Part shown: positions 39,060 through 50,744 of the stretch, piece after piece
Numbering within the stretch: the first letter of the stretch is position 1
Layout of the letters: every line of letters starts with the position of its first letter
NCBI GenBank assembly: GCA_029204225.1
Contig: CM055094.1
Coordinates: 19,120,065-19,184,064 of the forward strand
DNA: 64,000 nucleotides
Source: Diphasiastrum complanatum
Taxonomy: Eukaryota > Streptophyta > Lycopodiopsida > Lycopodiales > Lycopodiaceae
Direction of reading: 5' to 3'
Notes under the pieces: model-generated
Told to the model about the DNA's origin: nothing
Database searches by the model: none
The model's input: only the letters and a program-made list of their open reading frames with translations
Position numbers and translations under genes: made by a program

Positions 39060-39470
39060 AATGATTTGAGGAGACATATTTATGTGCATATGATTCCTTT
39101 TCGTTCAGGTTAGGTCATAATTTAAAAGATATTTTTCTTGTTACAAGAATTGTAATTTAAAACACTTTTAAAATTTCTAAAAAAAAAATGAAAAACTTTT
39201 GTTTTAATAAGCAAAAAGTTTTTTTTTAGTTATTCTAATGGTTGTGTCCAATGATTTTATTTTGAATAGTACTATTATTTTATATAAGCTAATGTGCAAT
39301 TATCAATAAAAATCTATTAACAAAATTTTAGTAGCCTGATTAATTTTCTTGCAAAATACAACATTTTTTTTAGCATTACAATATCTTTATTTGAAGCATT
39401 TTAAATATGGGTATTTTTTTTATAAAACTAAAAAAAAATGGGTCTCCCTGTCATTTATTTTGTTTGGGAT
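39060..39470. other. AT-rich spacer
   Basis: Mirror of 15.55-15.95 kb, rich in A/T runs, no gene. 'tgcatatgattccttttcgtt' near 39090 is a copia-B-leader phrase marking an old junction. Confidence 0.5.
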
Positions 39471-39583
39471 CATCGTGTTTCATGATGAACAATCTTAGTA
39501 AATTCTTCCTTGGTGCACCCTTCCAAAATTGGATGAATGGCTTTTTTCTTTGGCTACACAAGCTCGCCAGAGATATTGTCAAG

Positions 39584-39856
39584 TCACACATACTTTTCTC
39601 TTTTTACGCCAACACATGATTGATTTGCTACAAACCCTTCTGCTAAACTCCTTGCCAACTTAGGAGATGCTGAAAACATCAGAGAGATTGAACGCCTCCT
39701 CAAAAGACCGCGGTTTTTCACTGTCCAAGATAAATTCTTCCAAAACTCAAATGAAAGGTCTGGTTCTTTCAACCTAAACAACCTAGTTCGGTGGTTTCTG
39801 GACAAAATATGAGAAAAAGAAAGAAGTATACATGATGTAAAGAAAAGGAAGGACAA
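39584..39856 (-). pseudogene. Module Z copy 3
   Basis: Longest Z frame: an N-terminal hydrophobic stretch (MSFLFFTSCILLSFSHILS), then LFRLKEPDLSFEFWKNLSW to SCVGVKREKYV, 90 residues. The hydrophobic start could be a signal or membrane segment or simply translated leader. Head to head with Y copy 3. Unidentified. Confidence 0.3.
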
Positions 39857-39889
39857 GGCAGTGGTGCAAAAGAAGACTTACTGGCTAAA

Positions 39890-40330
39890 AGACTGAACTT
39901 TTACAGGTATTAACTAGCTCGCAGGATGACGAGGATCTGCATAGAAGAACTCTCACTAGGAATACGGTGGATCGACTACAGCTCAGCATGCGCAAGGACA
40001 AGGCAAAGATATTTTTACATTTACGCTACTGTAATAGAATGTTTGAGGCCATTCATGTGAGACACTTTTACACTCGTATTTTTTTACACTCTTTGGCGTT
40101 ATACACACAAGTCCTTCCATAATATTGTGTTTGCTTGGTCATACTTACCTAACATCAAAAGTGAATGGTACTTTATGTTTGATGTTTTCTGCAATTTTGA
40201 AATTGAAAATCTATCTTTATATTCTTGCTCTTTTCTAAAACATTTCAAAGATTTCATTTCAAAAAAATTTGATTATGTTCTATTAACGGACTGCAATATA
40301 ATTAGAAGTATGTACTTTAGAAAAACTTAG
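39890..40330 (+). pseudogene. Module Y copy 3
   Basis: Begins at an acceptor-like 'cttttacag' (about 39906), then VDRLQLSMRKDKAKIFLHL in one frame and FAWSYLPNIKSEWYFMFDV to FDYVLLTDCNIIRSMY in another. An indel near 40085 disrupts the middle. Unidentified. Confidence 0.3.
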
Positions 40331-40379
40331 CTATTTAGTAAAAACATCATTGAACTCTTGTTTTAAATCTTGCATTAAA

Positions 40380-41347
40380 AGCTGTTCTTGATGCTAATTT
40401 TGGGTGTTAAAACATGTTTACACATTCACATCACAATGCATACGACATTTCGAAACAAGATGAAAAAGCTCAAACTTAGAATTATGTAGTTTTTCCATAA
40501 CTTCCGCCGAGGAAACCATCGGTGATGGGAGTACATTAGTCTCCCCATAAATGGAGACTATCTGGTCAAACTTATCTTTAAATACAATAGTATGGTTTTT
40601 AAAATTTATTTTCAACGAATCTGATTTATCAAAAAACCAATCATATCTTAGGATGACATAAGTTCTATCAAGATTCATAACATGGAAGTCGAGCCGCTCA
40701 ACATGATCTTGCATCCGAACCTCCAAATTAGGGACTTTCACATCCCAAACTTCTGTGTCTGACCCTGAGGCTAGAGTACCACATAATGTTGATCACTGGC
40801 CATGGTGGGCACCCGAAGCTTCTATACAAGCTGCACATTCAAAAAGTTGTGAGTACCTCCAAAATCAAACATTATACTTATGTCTTTCCCTAGAATATTG
40901 CCTTTAACTTGAAACCATTGATTAGACTTGAAAGAAAGTGTACTGAAGTTACAAGTATATTCACAACCATTTAACAAATCAACTTTCAATTCACAACCAT
41001 TTAACAAATCGACTTTCAATTTACCTGTCGGTAAATCCATCGCCATGAAACTTGATGATTTATTTTTCCTCTCGGATCTCTGTTTGGCATGATGCCCAAG
41101 TTTGTTGGCAAGCAATAGCTTCTAGTCCATCAAAAAATAGATTTTTTATCTTATTATTTTTTGGCTTTTCAGTCTTAGGCTTTTGGGCTGATTGGCTGTG
41201 CATACTCTTCCGTGAGGCAATCACGGTGCTATCATAGGCTTTAGCTACTCGGATAGCATCTTTTAGTATGGAGGACAATCCCTTTGCACTCCTTTTGGTA
41301 ATCGGCTGACAATCCATACTATGAATTGCCACTGTGCCAATTTCCAA
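40380..41347 (-). pseudogene. Ty3/gypsy-like gag-protease remnant, mirror copy
   Basis: Minus strand: gag-like SILKDAIRVAKAYDSTVIAS (41347-41060); then LKVDLLNGCE, directly duplicated in this copy, and the protease core ISIMFDFGGTHNFL (41115-40822), with DFG in place of the catalytic D-S/T-G; then LDFHVMNLDRTYVILRYDWF and FDQIVSIYGETN. Mirror of 13570-14780. The active-site change means the protease is dead. Confidence 0.6.
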
Positions 41348-41559
41348 TCAAGTGACCCTTAAGTAATTATTAGAAGCCCTTTTCAAATGGAAAAAATAGC
41401 ATACACCTCTAAAAGGATATGGTTGCTAGGTCTACAAAGTACTCAACAAAAATTGTTTTTTTTTTTAAGGCTTTCAATTGCCTTAACCCAAAATAGTAAA
41501 TAGGGAAAAAGTAATGGCAAACCTAAATGCAATAAAGGAACTTCCAAAATCCCTATTCA

Positions 41560-41830
41560 AGAGCAAAAATTCCAAAATCCCACCCCCCCCCGCAATTAAT
41601 ATAACTAGTAACATAATTCTCAAAGCATCTACGATGAGCTACAAACAACACTTGGAGAGTAAAGAATTAGGAATCTGTCAAATACTCTTGCATCTAGTAT
41701 CTGGAAAGTTAGACATAATGATAGTATCATAAGAATGAGTTAGAGAAGCTTGTGAAGCCATCCAGAGGTGTGTTGTTGTTTTATTAGTTGCCTAGATACA
41801 TATCAAGCTACCCCAAGTTACCACAGATCT
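41560..41830. repeat. C repeat, minus orientation
   Basis: Mirror of 13.32-13.57 kb with a C9 tract near 41582. It overlaps the 3' end of RT copy 2. Confidence 0.6.
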
Positions 41831-42709
41831 ATTATATGAGTTAAACACGGGTCTATATGAGGCAAGGTGTATATATTGCAAAAAACAAAAAGGAAGTTCT
41901 CCCCTTTTATCATATTTGGACAGATGTGTACAACCGGTAATTGGGTTAAAGGTAATTGTAATATTCAGAAAGTTCACCAAATTACATGTGTTGTCGTTTC
42001 CGTCTATCTCAAGGTATTCCAGGGGATAGATCCAAAAAGGATTGTCAGGTGTTCTTGGTTGAGTCTTGTCTAGGAAACGTCCAAACGTATGATTATTGAT
42101 AAAGCATATATCGTCAATGTACCTGAACGAATATTTGAAGTCGTTTATAAATTTAATTTCCCCTAACCTTTCAAGCCCCTTAATAAACTGCATTTTAAAA
42201 AAAGAAAGGTACCAATTACAAGACCTTGCTGAATATGAAAAACCCATTCGTATTCCCCCGACCTGTCGCCAAGTATGATCCCCAAGTCTGATAATGCAAT
42301 TGTCTATCAAATAGGAATTCCAAATGCATAAGGTATTCTTGCGGTCTATAGTACTCCATTCATATGAACCTGTATTTTACAAAACCCATTTAAAATCATT
42401 GGTTCCAGATATTCGTTTGTATTTGAGCAATTTGATTTTGGCAATTTTAAATGCCGAACAAATCATTTTAGTCATAATAGTTTTCAAATCGTCAATCCTG
42501 TTCAAAGTAATATTGCTTTTTTGGGGGTAACCTAATTCTTTGCTTGCTGGTTTTTTGAGTTTGTAATGCAATTTCAGGCTGAAATTTTCAGCACACAAGG
42601 CTTGTAGGAGGGCGCGTTCCTGCATCCATCTAATGTGTGGTTTCGACACATTTTGGTGCTGATTTTTTAGATTTGATACTTGCTGTTTTTTGTGTCTTTT
42701 AGGGCACAT
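41792..42709 (-). pseudogene. YIDD reverse transcriptase-like ORF, copy 2
   Basis: Minus strand MCPKRHKKQQVSNLKNQ to LVTWGSLICI-type end. TAA at 42377-42379 interrupts after NDFKWVL; from 42374 on the frame is open again, including GDHTWRQVGGIRMGFSYSA and YIDD at 42121-42110. Where copy 1 has TAG this copy has Gln. GIPMG is GIRMG here, a change in a usually conserved RT box. It looks like a degraded retroelement RT. Confidence 0.7.
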
Positions 42710-42749
42710 TTAGGAATTGAAAAAGTTTATCTTCTTGGCTGGTTTTTAT

Positions 42750-43170
42750 GGCAAGAGATTTGAGCCCACCTATATATATATATATATATCTCTAGGTCCA
42801 CTCAAGCCTACGTGGCACAGGGCCCAGTTGACTTGACATACAAGGTTATGGTAGGCCTACATGGCTTGCCACATGGCAACCCTCAAGCCTGCATGATTTG
42901 TCATGTGGTAGACCTACGTGGCTTGCCATGTGGTAGTGTGCGATAGGCTTCGCAAATAGCAGACCACGTAGGCAGAGCCTGGTTGGCTTGCCAGCCTATG
43001 ATGGGCCTACGTGGCTTGCCATGTGGCTAGCCCCAAGCCTGCATGATTTGCCACATGGCTGTCATACGTGACTTGACACGTGGGCACCTATGACAGCCTT
43101 GGTCAATCGCAGGCCTATGTGGCCTACTACACAAGTCTATGGTAGGCCATGTGGTAAACCACACAAGCCT
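42750..43170. repeat. CCACATGG-type satellite fragment, minus orientation
   Basis: Mirror of 12.02-12.42 kb, with a TA run near 42771-42788. Related to the 210-bp satellite but without its regular period. Confidence 0.65.
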
Positions 43171-43179
43171 ATGGTAGGA

Positions 43180-43251
43180 CTATGTGGTTGTAGTTGTAGC
43201 CTCAACTCGTCGTATGTTGACCTTTCTGAAATCCCTGGAATCACCGGCCAT
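43180..43251 (-). CDS. MAGDS mini-ORF, copy 2
   Basis: 23-codon ORF identical in predicted sequence to that at 11945 (MAGDSRDFRKVNIRRVEA then Thr run). It lies just downstream of the minus-strand TATA box at 43273-43281. Confidence 0.3.
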   Translation of the reverse strand: MAGDSRDFRKVNIRRVEATTTTT

Positions 43252-43272
43252 TGTACAATCCCCGGGAATGGA

Positions 43273-43736
43273 CTTATATAGGAGAAAAAAGTTGGCACGT
43301 GTAAATCCCAGCGACACATGGCCCAGTCAGTAGCTGACATGTGGAACCACACGTTTGTATACGTATGTGTGAAACTACACGTCTGGATCAACACATGTGG
43401 AATCCCACGTGGGGACACGTGGCCGAATGGATCAGCGACATGTGTTCTTGCACGTATCAGCTCGCATGTGTGGTCACGTGGCCCAATCAGCACCTGACGT
43501 GTGGGACCACACTTCTGTATCTGCATGTGTGAAACTTGCACATGTGGCCATGTGGTCGAATGGTTTGGTGACGTGTGTTCTGGCATGTATTAGCTCGCAC
43601 GTGTGGGCACGTGGCCGAATGGCAGATTGACATGTATTGTAGCACGTGTGGACGGTTGTATTACGCGCCATAGATCTGATCCGCTGTTGGATCGACGAGT
43701 GTACGGCTTGGGTTTTATTGGTTTTAGCTATATAAA
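43273..43736. promoter_or_regulatory. G-box array with outward TATA boxes, copy 3
   Basis: TATA boxes at 43273-43281 (minus) and 43728-43736 (plus, with upstream ATTGG), enclosing an array of CACGTG/CATGTG motifs. It is slightly shorter than copy 4 because the 'ggtctcacacgtgt' piece next to the plus-strand side is missing. Confidence 0.5.
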
Positions 43737-43738
43737 TG

Positions 43739-44590
43739 TTGTTTGATCAATTAAAACATTTCGCTGAGTTTTGGATTTTCACTCCCTGTAGCTCTTGGTG
43801 TGTGAACCAAATGCCATTCCACCTTAAAATCACCTATTCTAGAAACATTGAGTGGTGTGTCGCTCATATGATTCTTAATTATCTCTGGATATTATGTTTT
43901 ACTAAAAATCCAAAATAGAATTTCATGATCTTTTTTAAAACCTGTTTGAAGCTTGTTTCCTGTCTTTTGTCCTTTGGTGAGCTGGTAAGGTGGATCCTTT
44001 CAGATTTTTTCTGGACAATGGAGCATATTATGTGGGAAGATCAATATGGAGTTGATATTTAGACATCTTAATAATCGATAGATTAATCTAGTAGAAAACC
44101 AACTTGTTATATATCTTGTAAGCTATTAAAACTCATCTTAATTATAAAAAAAAGTTAACTGGAAAAGTTTGAAATGACCTTCGCGCTCTTTTTGATCCAT
44201 CACACTTCAAGTTTCTTGCTTTATATGCAAAATCAAAGCTTTGCAGTTATGTGCAAAATAAGCAAAATAGTTTTTCAATAGATGTGTGTTGAAATTGCAA
44301 ATTTCTGAATTGCAAAAGTTTGAAATAAACTTGCCACTCCATTTGATCCAACACACTCTGTATTTTATGAATTTCAAGATTCACGTTGGCGCTCATTGTG
44401 GTCCAAAATATTCAAAGTTTCTTGCCATGATTTTCAGATCGATAAGACTGTTTTTCTTTGATGTGCACGCTTTGAGTAGATGGGAAGAAAACTTTGATGT
44501 GCAATACGATTTGCATTTACATGAGAAGTTATGTTAGTTAATGGTAGAAAATAGAATCTTGAAGTATGGACCCCACTCGTTGCGGCTATC
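43739..44590 (-). pseudogene. Gene X 3' part, deleted form
   Basis: Minus strand from about 44590: the 10.68-11.06 kb-type segment, MSKYQLHIDLP at about 44060, the same fusion to the last exon as at 11216, then WIFSKT-stop-YPEIIKNHMSDTPLN and the end SENPKLSEMF. Only the 3' part is present; at about 44590 it switches to copia-B leader sequence. Confidence 0.45.
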
Positions 44591-44595
44591 CAACT

Positions 44596-46266
44596 TCCTG
44601 TACAACCAAATTACCTTCCAATTTTTTCAAGACTATTTGCGGTAAAGTGTCTCACATCTCTATGGAACATATGCACAAAAGTGAATCACTTTCTGCCACG
44701 TGATGATAGTGATACATTGTGCACTAGGGAATCACATTGTTGATAAGTTGGATTCACATTTACATCATGAAGCAAATAGTCTTGTAAGTTTCGTGTTCAA
44801 GTGGATCGGAAGCTCGCTCCAATTGATGTTGAGATTAATATATCATGCTATCTCTAGCCTAATAGCGACACGCTAGATGTTTGGATCCAGAAAATATTCA
44901 CACAAAGGAACATAGGTCTACCACGTAGGTCTGCCACGTAGTTTTCAATCAATCAAAAGGAAGGTAGATCCTTATCTTTGGTACTATAACAGTTAGTTCT
45001 TAGACTTATTGAGATCTTAGAAATTAAATTTTAGGGTCAGCCCAAAGTTTCTGGCAAGTGCTTATCAAGTGAATGCAATTAGTCGAGATCAAGGAGGAGG
45101 CAGTCGAGATCAATGAATGCATACCTTTTGGATTCACATGATAGATTGAATGCTTCTAATTATTCAATTTGTAAGCTAAGAATGGAATCAATCCTTATTT
45201 TACAAGATCTAATGGATATAGTGAGTGGCGAAGAGGATGAGCCTATTCACCCTCAAGAAGCTACAAAATACAAAAGGAGGTGCAAGGTTGCTCTCCATTG
45301 TATAAAATATATGTAGCTCATGAGCTTATTAAGGAGGTAGGTGCTTGCATCTTGGCTCAAGAATCATGGGAAACTCTTCAAAAAATATATGAATCCAACA
45401 ATACTTCAAGGTTGATATCCTTGAAGAATCAAATCCATATGTGCTGAGAGTCAAGGACTTAAACAAAGAGCTTGCTTACATAGGAGATTCCATTAAGGAA
45501 AGTGAACTTGTTCAACCAATCTTGAATTGTTTAAGTATGGATTTTGCTAACTTGGTGCAAGGCTATGCAGTCATGGGCAAGTTGCCTTCACTTGAAGATC
45601 TCCAAGGATTCCTCATGGTCGAGGAGAGTAGGAGAACTCACATCAAGTCAAGGATGGAGAAGCTCTCCCTCAATGATGGAGATGACAAGGCTCTTTTCAT
45701 CAAGATCAAGAGAAAATACAAAGGCAAGGGTGTTGCATTCAAGAAGAACCAAGTCAAAGCTCGAGCAAGCCAAATAAGGATAAGTCGAAGATCAAATGCT
45801 ACTTTTGTGGCAAGACGGGGCACTATGCCTCGGAGTGCTTCAAGAAGATGCAAACTCAAAGTCAAGAAAACCTTGGTCAAGAGGAAGAGGAGAGCTCTCA
45901 TGAAGATTTTGTCATGATGTCAAGTTCCTCATCTTCAAGCATAAGAGGTGAAGACCCTTGGTGGATAGATGGTGGGGCTACCTCCCACATGACAAGTAAG
46001 AGGGAGTATTTTTCAACCTTATCTACGTATGAAGGACCTATCACGTAAATTTTTACAGCAAATAATTATGCTTATAAGATAGAAGGAATAGGATCCATAC
46101 CTTTATGCTTGGGATCTTCAAGGAAGATCAAGATTGATGGAGTGCTTTACATATTCAGTATGACTAAGAACTTGCTTAGTGTAGGGCAATTGCCTGACAA
46201 TGGTTTGATTGTGGAGTTCGCCACAAATACATGTAACATCAAGAAGGATGGCAAGATCATTGCTAA
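44596..46266 (+). pseudogene. Copia-B gag-protease copy with leader
   Basis: Leader from 44596, then gag starting at about 45113 (DRLNASNYSICKLRMESILI) with stop and frameshift near 45315-45440, gag continuing at 45441 (RVKDLNKELAYIGDSIKESE), the basic region KGKGVAFKKNQVKA, a zinc knuckle KCYFCGKTGHYASECFKK near 45800-45840 (in the second frame), protease WWIDGGATSHMT (the catalytic D-S-G is DGG) and TKNLLSVGQLPDNGLIVEF. It breaks at about 46266. It is the most 5'-complete copia-B copy. Confidence 0.7.
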
Positions 46267-46440
46267 AGGGGTGATGATCTCCACACAACCCGGCCTCACT
46301 CTTCAAAAGGTGAAATGCGAAGAAAGACCAACGGCCTGTCCATCAAAGACAAATCCATGGCCCTGTACACCAAGAAGAAAGACTATTCCAAGGGCAAGAA
46401 TCAAGTGCAGCAGCAATAGCAGAAGCCTCACACTCAAGGT
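46267..46440 (+). pseudogene. Gag fragment of another retrotransposon
   Basis: After the copia-B break a frame reads SIKDKSMALYTKKKDYSKGK then NQVQQQ, typical of the linker before a zinc knuckle in a different plant copia gag. Unique in the window. It joins gene X sequence at about 46445. Confidence 0.4.
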
Positions 46441-46449
46441 GAGAATAGT

Positions 46450-47300
46450 GGATCGCTGGTTCCGAGGGAGTCTCCCAAGCTTTTATCTGCTAGTATCAAC
46501 TGGTCTCGAACTCGAGGTCGGTGGCTCAACTGCTACAGTGACATCTATCAGAAGATAGCCCAATAATTGGAGGTTCGCTTGTTCTTGATATAGTCATGGA
46601 GGCAGTTGGAAGCAAACTGGGCCCAGTGATAAAGGTTCTCATTGTGTAGTCTAGAATCAGCCATCATGGGGAATAGTTTCATGGGGATACGCGTGATCTT
46701 GGACCTATAGCGCTGTGTATATTTCGCTAGATAGGCACATGGAGCAGCTAAGAGCTTATCATTTATGACCTCAACACGATAACCATCTTTTGTTTTCCAT
46801 TTGTCCGCTAAGGGGTCTATTGTTTTTAAGTATGCTATGGATTCAATTTTTTTGAGGGTCCTACTAACTGTGTTCGGTCCCCTAGGGAAGCCAAATGTAT
46901 AGAGGTCAGCTCTAGAAATAGTGATAATATAAACAAAATTTTGGTTAGGAGGTAACATGAACTGGAAAATCTGTCGGTGGGGTTATAAGCAATATGCAAT
47001 CGAAATGGGCTCTGATAGCCAGCGATCAAAAGAGGAAGTTGGAACTCTATGTGGCTCAGGAACTTGTGGGCTTCCTAATACCAAGTGTTCATCTCATAGA
47101 TATGGAGGCTTTTCATGGTGATGTCAATTCTGTCTAGAGTTGGGTCATCAAAACTGGAAGATGTTGTGGCAGACATGTTCTAGACTCGGCTCTATGAGCA
47201 GTGTATGTAGAGTATTGCTCGGCAGTGTATGGAGACTAGAAATTTGTGGAAAAATTTGGAGCAATGTTGTTCTGATAGGATGTGGAAACGATGATGTTTC
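46450..47300 (-). pseudogene. Gene X 5' part, copy with the longest open conserved domain
   Basis: Minus strand: short 12-codon-repeat part (about 47260-47180), the Ser/Asp link, then 46958-46548, open for 136 codons across the conserved domain (FVYIITISRADLYTFGFPRG to YHWAQFASNCLHDYIKNK). In this copy the codon that is TAG in the others (AH-stop-FLS) is AAG, and the codon that is CAG in others is TAG, so the ancestral frame was open through both. Confidence 0.5.
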
Positions 47301-47625
47301 TTTGTAGTAACGTACTAGTAACGAGCTTTCAACCCAAATCGGTGTTGAATGTGCAGTTTTGACAAGCTCCAAGAGCACTACCCCTAAGCATTTGGCTCGT
47401 GCTAGATGTGATGATTTTTGTGTAATGTAGCAGATCTCGGCAGCTTAGGGTTTTTGAAAATGGATGATGATGGCGCTCCGGATCCGTGGTGGATGTATGT
47501 AGATGGTGTCTAAGGATGCGAAGGAGTAATCAAGCACTATCGTAGCGAATGATAGATCGCCACTAAAAGATGGAAAATCGATCCTTTGAAGTTATAGCTT
47601 TTTAAGGCTTCTGAATTTCATTTCC

Positions 47626-47760
47626 ATGCCTGAAGAAGGATGTGCCAACATCAAATCTTCTCCGATCAGAGTTTGTTTTCATTTCCTAAAAAGCATGCAT
47701 GGCAGCATGGCAGTAAAGCGTGATATTGCGATTTTTTGTAATGTTCCCATGTATGTGATG
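47626..47760 (+). pseudogene. Module E copy 3
   Basis: Frame MPEEGCANIKSSPIRVCFHF to about DIAIFCNVPMYVMIFVV, same N-terminus as copies at 2586 and 8725. Function unknown. Confidence 0.3.
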
Positions 47761-47769
47761 ATTTTTGTT

Positions 47770-49001
47770 GTTTAATTATATCGATGTTGATTGAAACTAT
47801 GATAGCTTCGTGGTTGTCATTCTAATATTAAAAGTTTTTTTTCACCTTATCTTGGGGCAAGTTCACAAATAGCAAGGTAACAAATTGGGACTCGGCAAGA
47901 ACTCACTCCAAATGACTTTTTGAGCTTCACTAACTTATTCTCATGAATTTATCATTGTGTCTGACTTGCCATATACCAGTTTTATAAGTATTTGCTTGAT
48001 CATTTACTCTTAAATGCACCATAATGCTACTCCCTTATTGGCCATAACCTCTTCACCGTAGCTCAGAACTGGGTCATGTTGGGTGTCATTAAAAAAGCTC
48101 TCATTGAGGGCTTTCTAATGGCACCGTAATCGTCTCTATTTGAGTTGCCGTTCAAAAGTTACACTGTTTTTTTGTTGAGTTGCATACTATACTACAAATG
48201 AAATGGCTTATTTACGGGCTGCCCCGACGCAAAATTACAATTCTTTTAAAAAGAAAAGAAAATCAATTAGGAGCTACGTTACGTAGATTTCAAATTTGAG
48301 TGTTTTGATTGGACCATGTGGTAGAAACTTTTGAGAAAAAAATAAAAGGTATGTTTTTGAAAGGCCCCTTTTGTGCTCAAATTTTCTGTAATGGTTGATA
48401 AGTTGGATTCACATTTACATCATGAAGCAAATAGTCTTGTAAGTTTTGTGTTCAAGTGGATCGAAAGCTCGCTCCAATGGATGTTGAGATTAATATATCA
48501 TGCTATCTCTAGCCTAACAGCCACACACTAGATGTTTGGATCCAGAAAATATTCACACAAAGGGACATCACACATCAATATTAATCTACTTTCACCTTTT
48601 ATTTCGTCAAATCTCTTCGTGCTTATGCGACATGAAAAGCTCCCTTCAAACAAACCTGTGAATGTACCTTTTCTGTTGCCTTAATTTCTCATGCACTACC
48701 TTTGTCTTGGGCAACTAAAATGAGATACAATTGTGACCATTTCTCATGCTTATCTTTCTCCTATTCTTGGACAAGTAAAATTTGATTGTTGTAAGGGGGG
48801 GGGGGGGGGGGGGGGTGTATAGTATAGATGGCTATGAGAGTGAAAGGGGCATGGATTATTCTTGACTTTGAAATGAATGGAGGGCGGGCTTATTCAAGTC
48901 ACCTAGAGAATGGTCACAAGTTCTCCTTTAAGGATGCGATGCTCTATACATATGACTACAATGCCTCAACGTCTAACCCGGAATAGTACAAATAGAATGC
49001 A
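47770..49001. repeat. C-type and upstream-A repeats with a 21-G tract
   Basis: Mirror of 31.4-32.46 kb, including 'tgacttgccatataccag', 'gaactgggtcatgttgg', 'ctagatgtttggatccag' and a pure G21 run at 48795-48815 (C10 in the mirror copy). No gene seen. Confidence 0.6.
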
Positions 49002-49013
49002 ATGCATGGAATA

Positions 49014-49044
<31 letters not shown>

Positions 49045-50375
49045 TATTGATGTTCTCTGTCCTTCTGATTTCAGCTCTTATTTTCGTCATTTACAGGAGG
49101 CTGAGGAGTCTCAGAAAAGGATTGTTGATCCAACATCGGCTTAGGAAGATGGAGCAGGACCTAGAAATGAACATAGTATCGGCGGCTGAGAAAATCCGTC
49201 TGGCCAAAATATCAGAAACTACGAAATCTATATGCGGAAGAGATTTGGAGGCACATGATATCAGTAATTCGATTCTGGTACAACGCAAAGACGCGGACAA
49301 GTCAGTTCCAACGACGGCATCTAATTTGATCGGGAGCTCTTCTCAGCCAAAATTAATGGCGTCTACCGATTGGAGAGCTCCAGTCCTCAAAGATACGCAC
49401 GTGAATGAAAGGCTTGAGCAAGCACCAAAGCAAGTCCAGAATGATCCTTCTTTCGACCCAAGATTTCGTAGAAGACGAGCATGGAGATCGGAAGACAACA
49501 TATCAGAATATCCTTGCAACTTTGCGATAATAGATGGCTCGTTCTCTTCTCAGAAGGAATGTCATACATCAATCAATAATTTATGGGAACTGAGTTCCGA
49601 TTCTCGCGATCCTACAATCCAGCTACAACACAAGCTCTGCCAGTTTCTGATGACTATCATGGGCCAAAGGTTTGAGCAAGATCCACAATTTTCCATCAAT
49701 CTCCTTCACATGGAGGATACCAGGATCTATTTACGGATTCAATACTTTCCTGCAGACTCCATACATATCTTCGAAGGGATGTGCACTTTAGGATTTATCA
49801 TCAATGCTGATGAGGGTTACATGTACACCCAGAGATCAAAAGCATTTACTGGTCGAAGACAAATACTGACTCAAAACTGCTTCAACTGGCTACGTGAGCA
49901 AAATCATAAGCATGCCAATAAGTCGACTCTGATAGGACGAAAAGACGGGGACAAGTCAGTTCCAACGACGACATCTGATTCGATCTGGAGCTCTTCTCAG
50001 CCAGATTTAATTGCGTCGACCGGTTGGAGAGCTCCATTGCTCAAAGATACGTACGTCTATGAAATGCTTGATCAATCACCAAAGCAAATTCAGAATGATC
50101 CTTCTTTCAACCCAAGTTTTCGTAGAAGACTAGCGCTAGCATGGAGATCGGAAGACAACATATCAGCATATCCTTGCAACTTTGCGATAATAGATGGCTC
50201 GTTCTCTTCTCAGAAGGAATGTCATACATCCATCAAGAATTTTTGCAAATTAACTTCCGATTCTAACGATCCTACAATCAAGCTACAACACAAGTTCTGC
50301 CAGTTTCTGATGACTGTCATGGGCCGAAGGTTTGAGCAGGATCCACAATTTCTCATCAATCCCAACAAACCGGCG
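49002..50375 (+). pseudogene. Module A copy 3: longest open copy, 3' end replaced
   Basis: The frame is open from the (CT)n tract (49014-49040) to beyond 50375. The likely exon starts at 49097, after 'gtcatttacag'; a one-base loss near 49131 means the true coiled-coil frame (EAEESQKRIV...) joins the long frame only after it. Then domain 1 (VPTTASNLIGSSSQ to NWLREQNHKH) and domain 2 (VPTTTSDSIWSSSQ to DPQFLINPNKPA) follow with no stop, each about 200 residues. At about 50376 the frame runs into antisense RT sequence, so the normal C-terminus (HDAHYS) is lost. Confidence 0.5.
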
Positions 50376-50686
50376 TTGGTTCCGGATATTCGTTTGTATT
50401 TGAGCAATTTGATTTTGGCAATTTTAAATGCCGAACAAATCATTTTAGTCATAATAGTTTTTAAATCGTCAATCCCGTTCAAAGAAATATTGCTTTTTTG
50501 GGGTTAACCTAATTCTTTGCTTGCTGGTTTTTTGAGTTTGTAATGCAATTTCAGGCTGGAATTTTCAGCACACAAGGCTTGTAGGAGGGCGAGTTCCTGC
50601 ATCCATCTAATGTGTGGTTTCGACACATTTTGGTGCTGATTTTTTAGATTTGATACTTGCTGTTTTTTGTGTCTTGTAGGGCACAT
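50376..50686 (-). pseudogene. RT N-terminal fragment (copy 3), fused tail to A
   Basis: Minus strand MCPTRHKKQQVSNLKNQHQN to KYKRISGTN, the first 100 or so codons of the RT-like ORF, cut off before the catalytic part at the junction with module A. A stop follows KPASKELG at 50504-50506. Confidence 0.65.
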
Positions 50687-50744
50687 TTAGGGTTTGAAAA
50701 AGTTTATCTTCTTGGCTGGTTTTTATGGCTAGAGATTTGAGCCC

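Noticed and set aside
49002-50375. Module A as an endogenous giant-virus or pararetrovirus gene
   Set aside because: No viral hallmark motif is visible; an apparent splice acceptor and coiled-coil start fit a captured nuclear gene or transposon ORF equally well.
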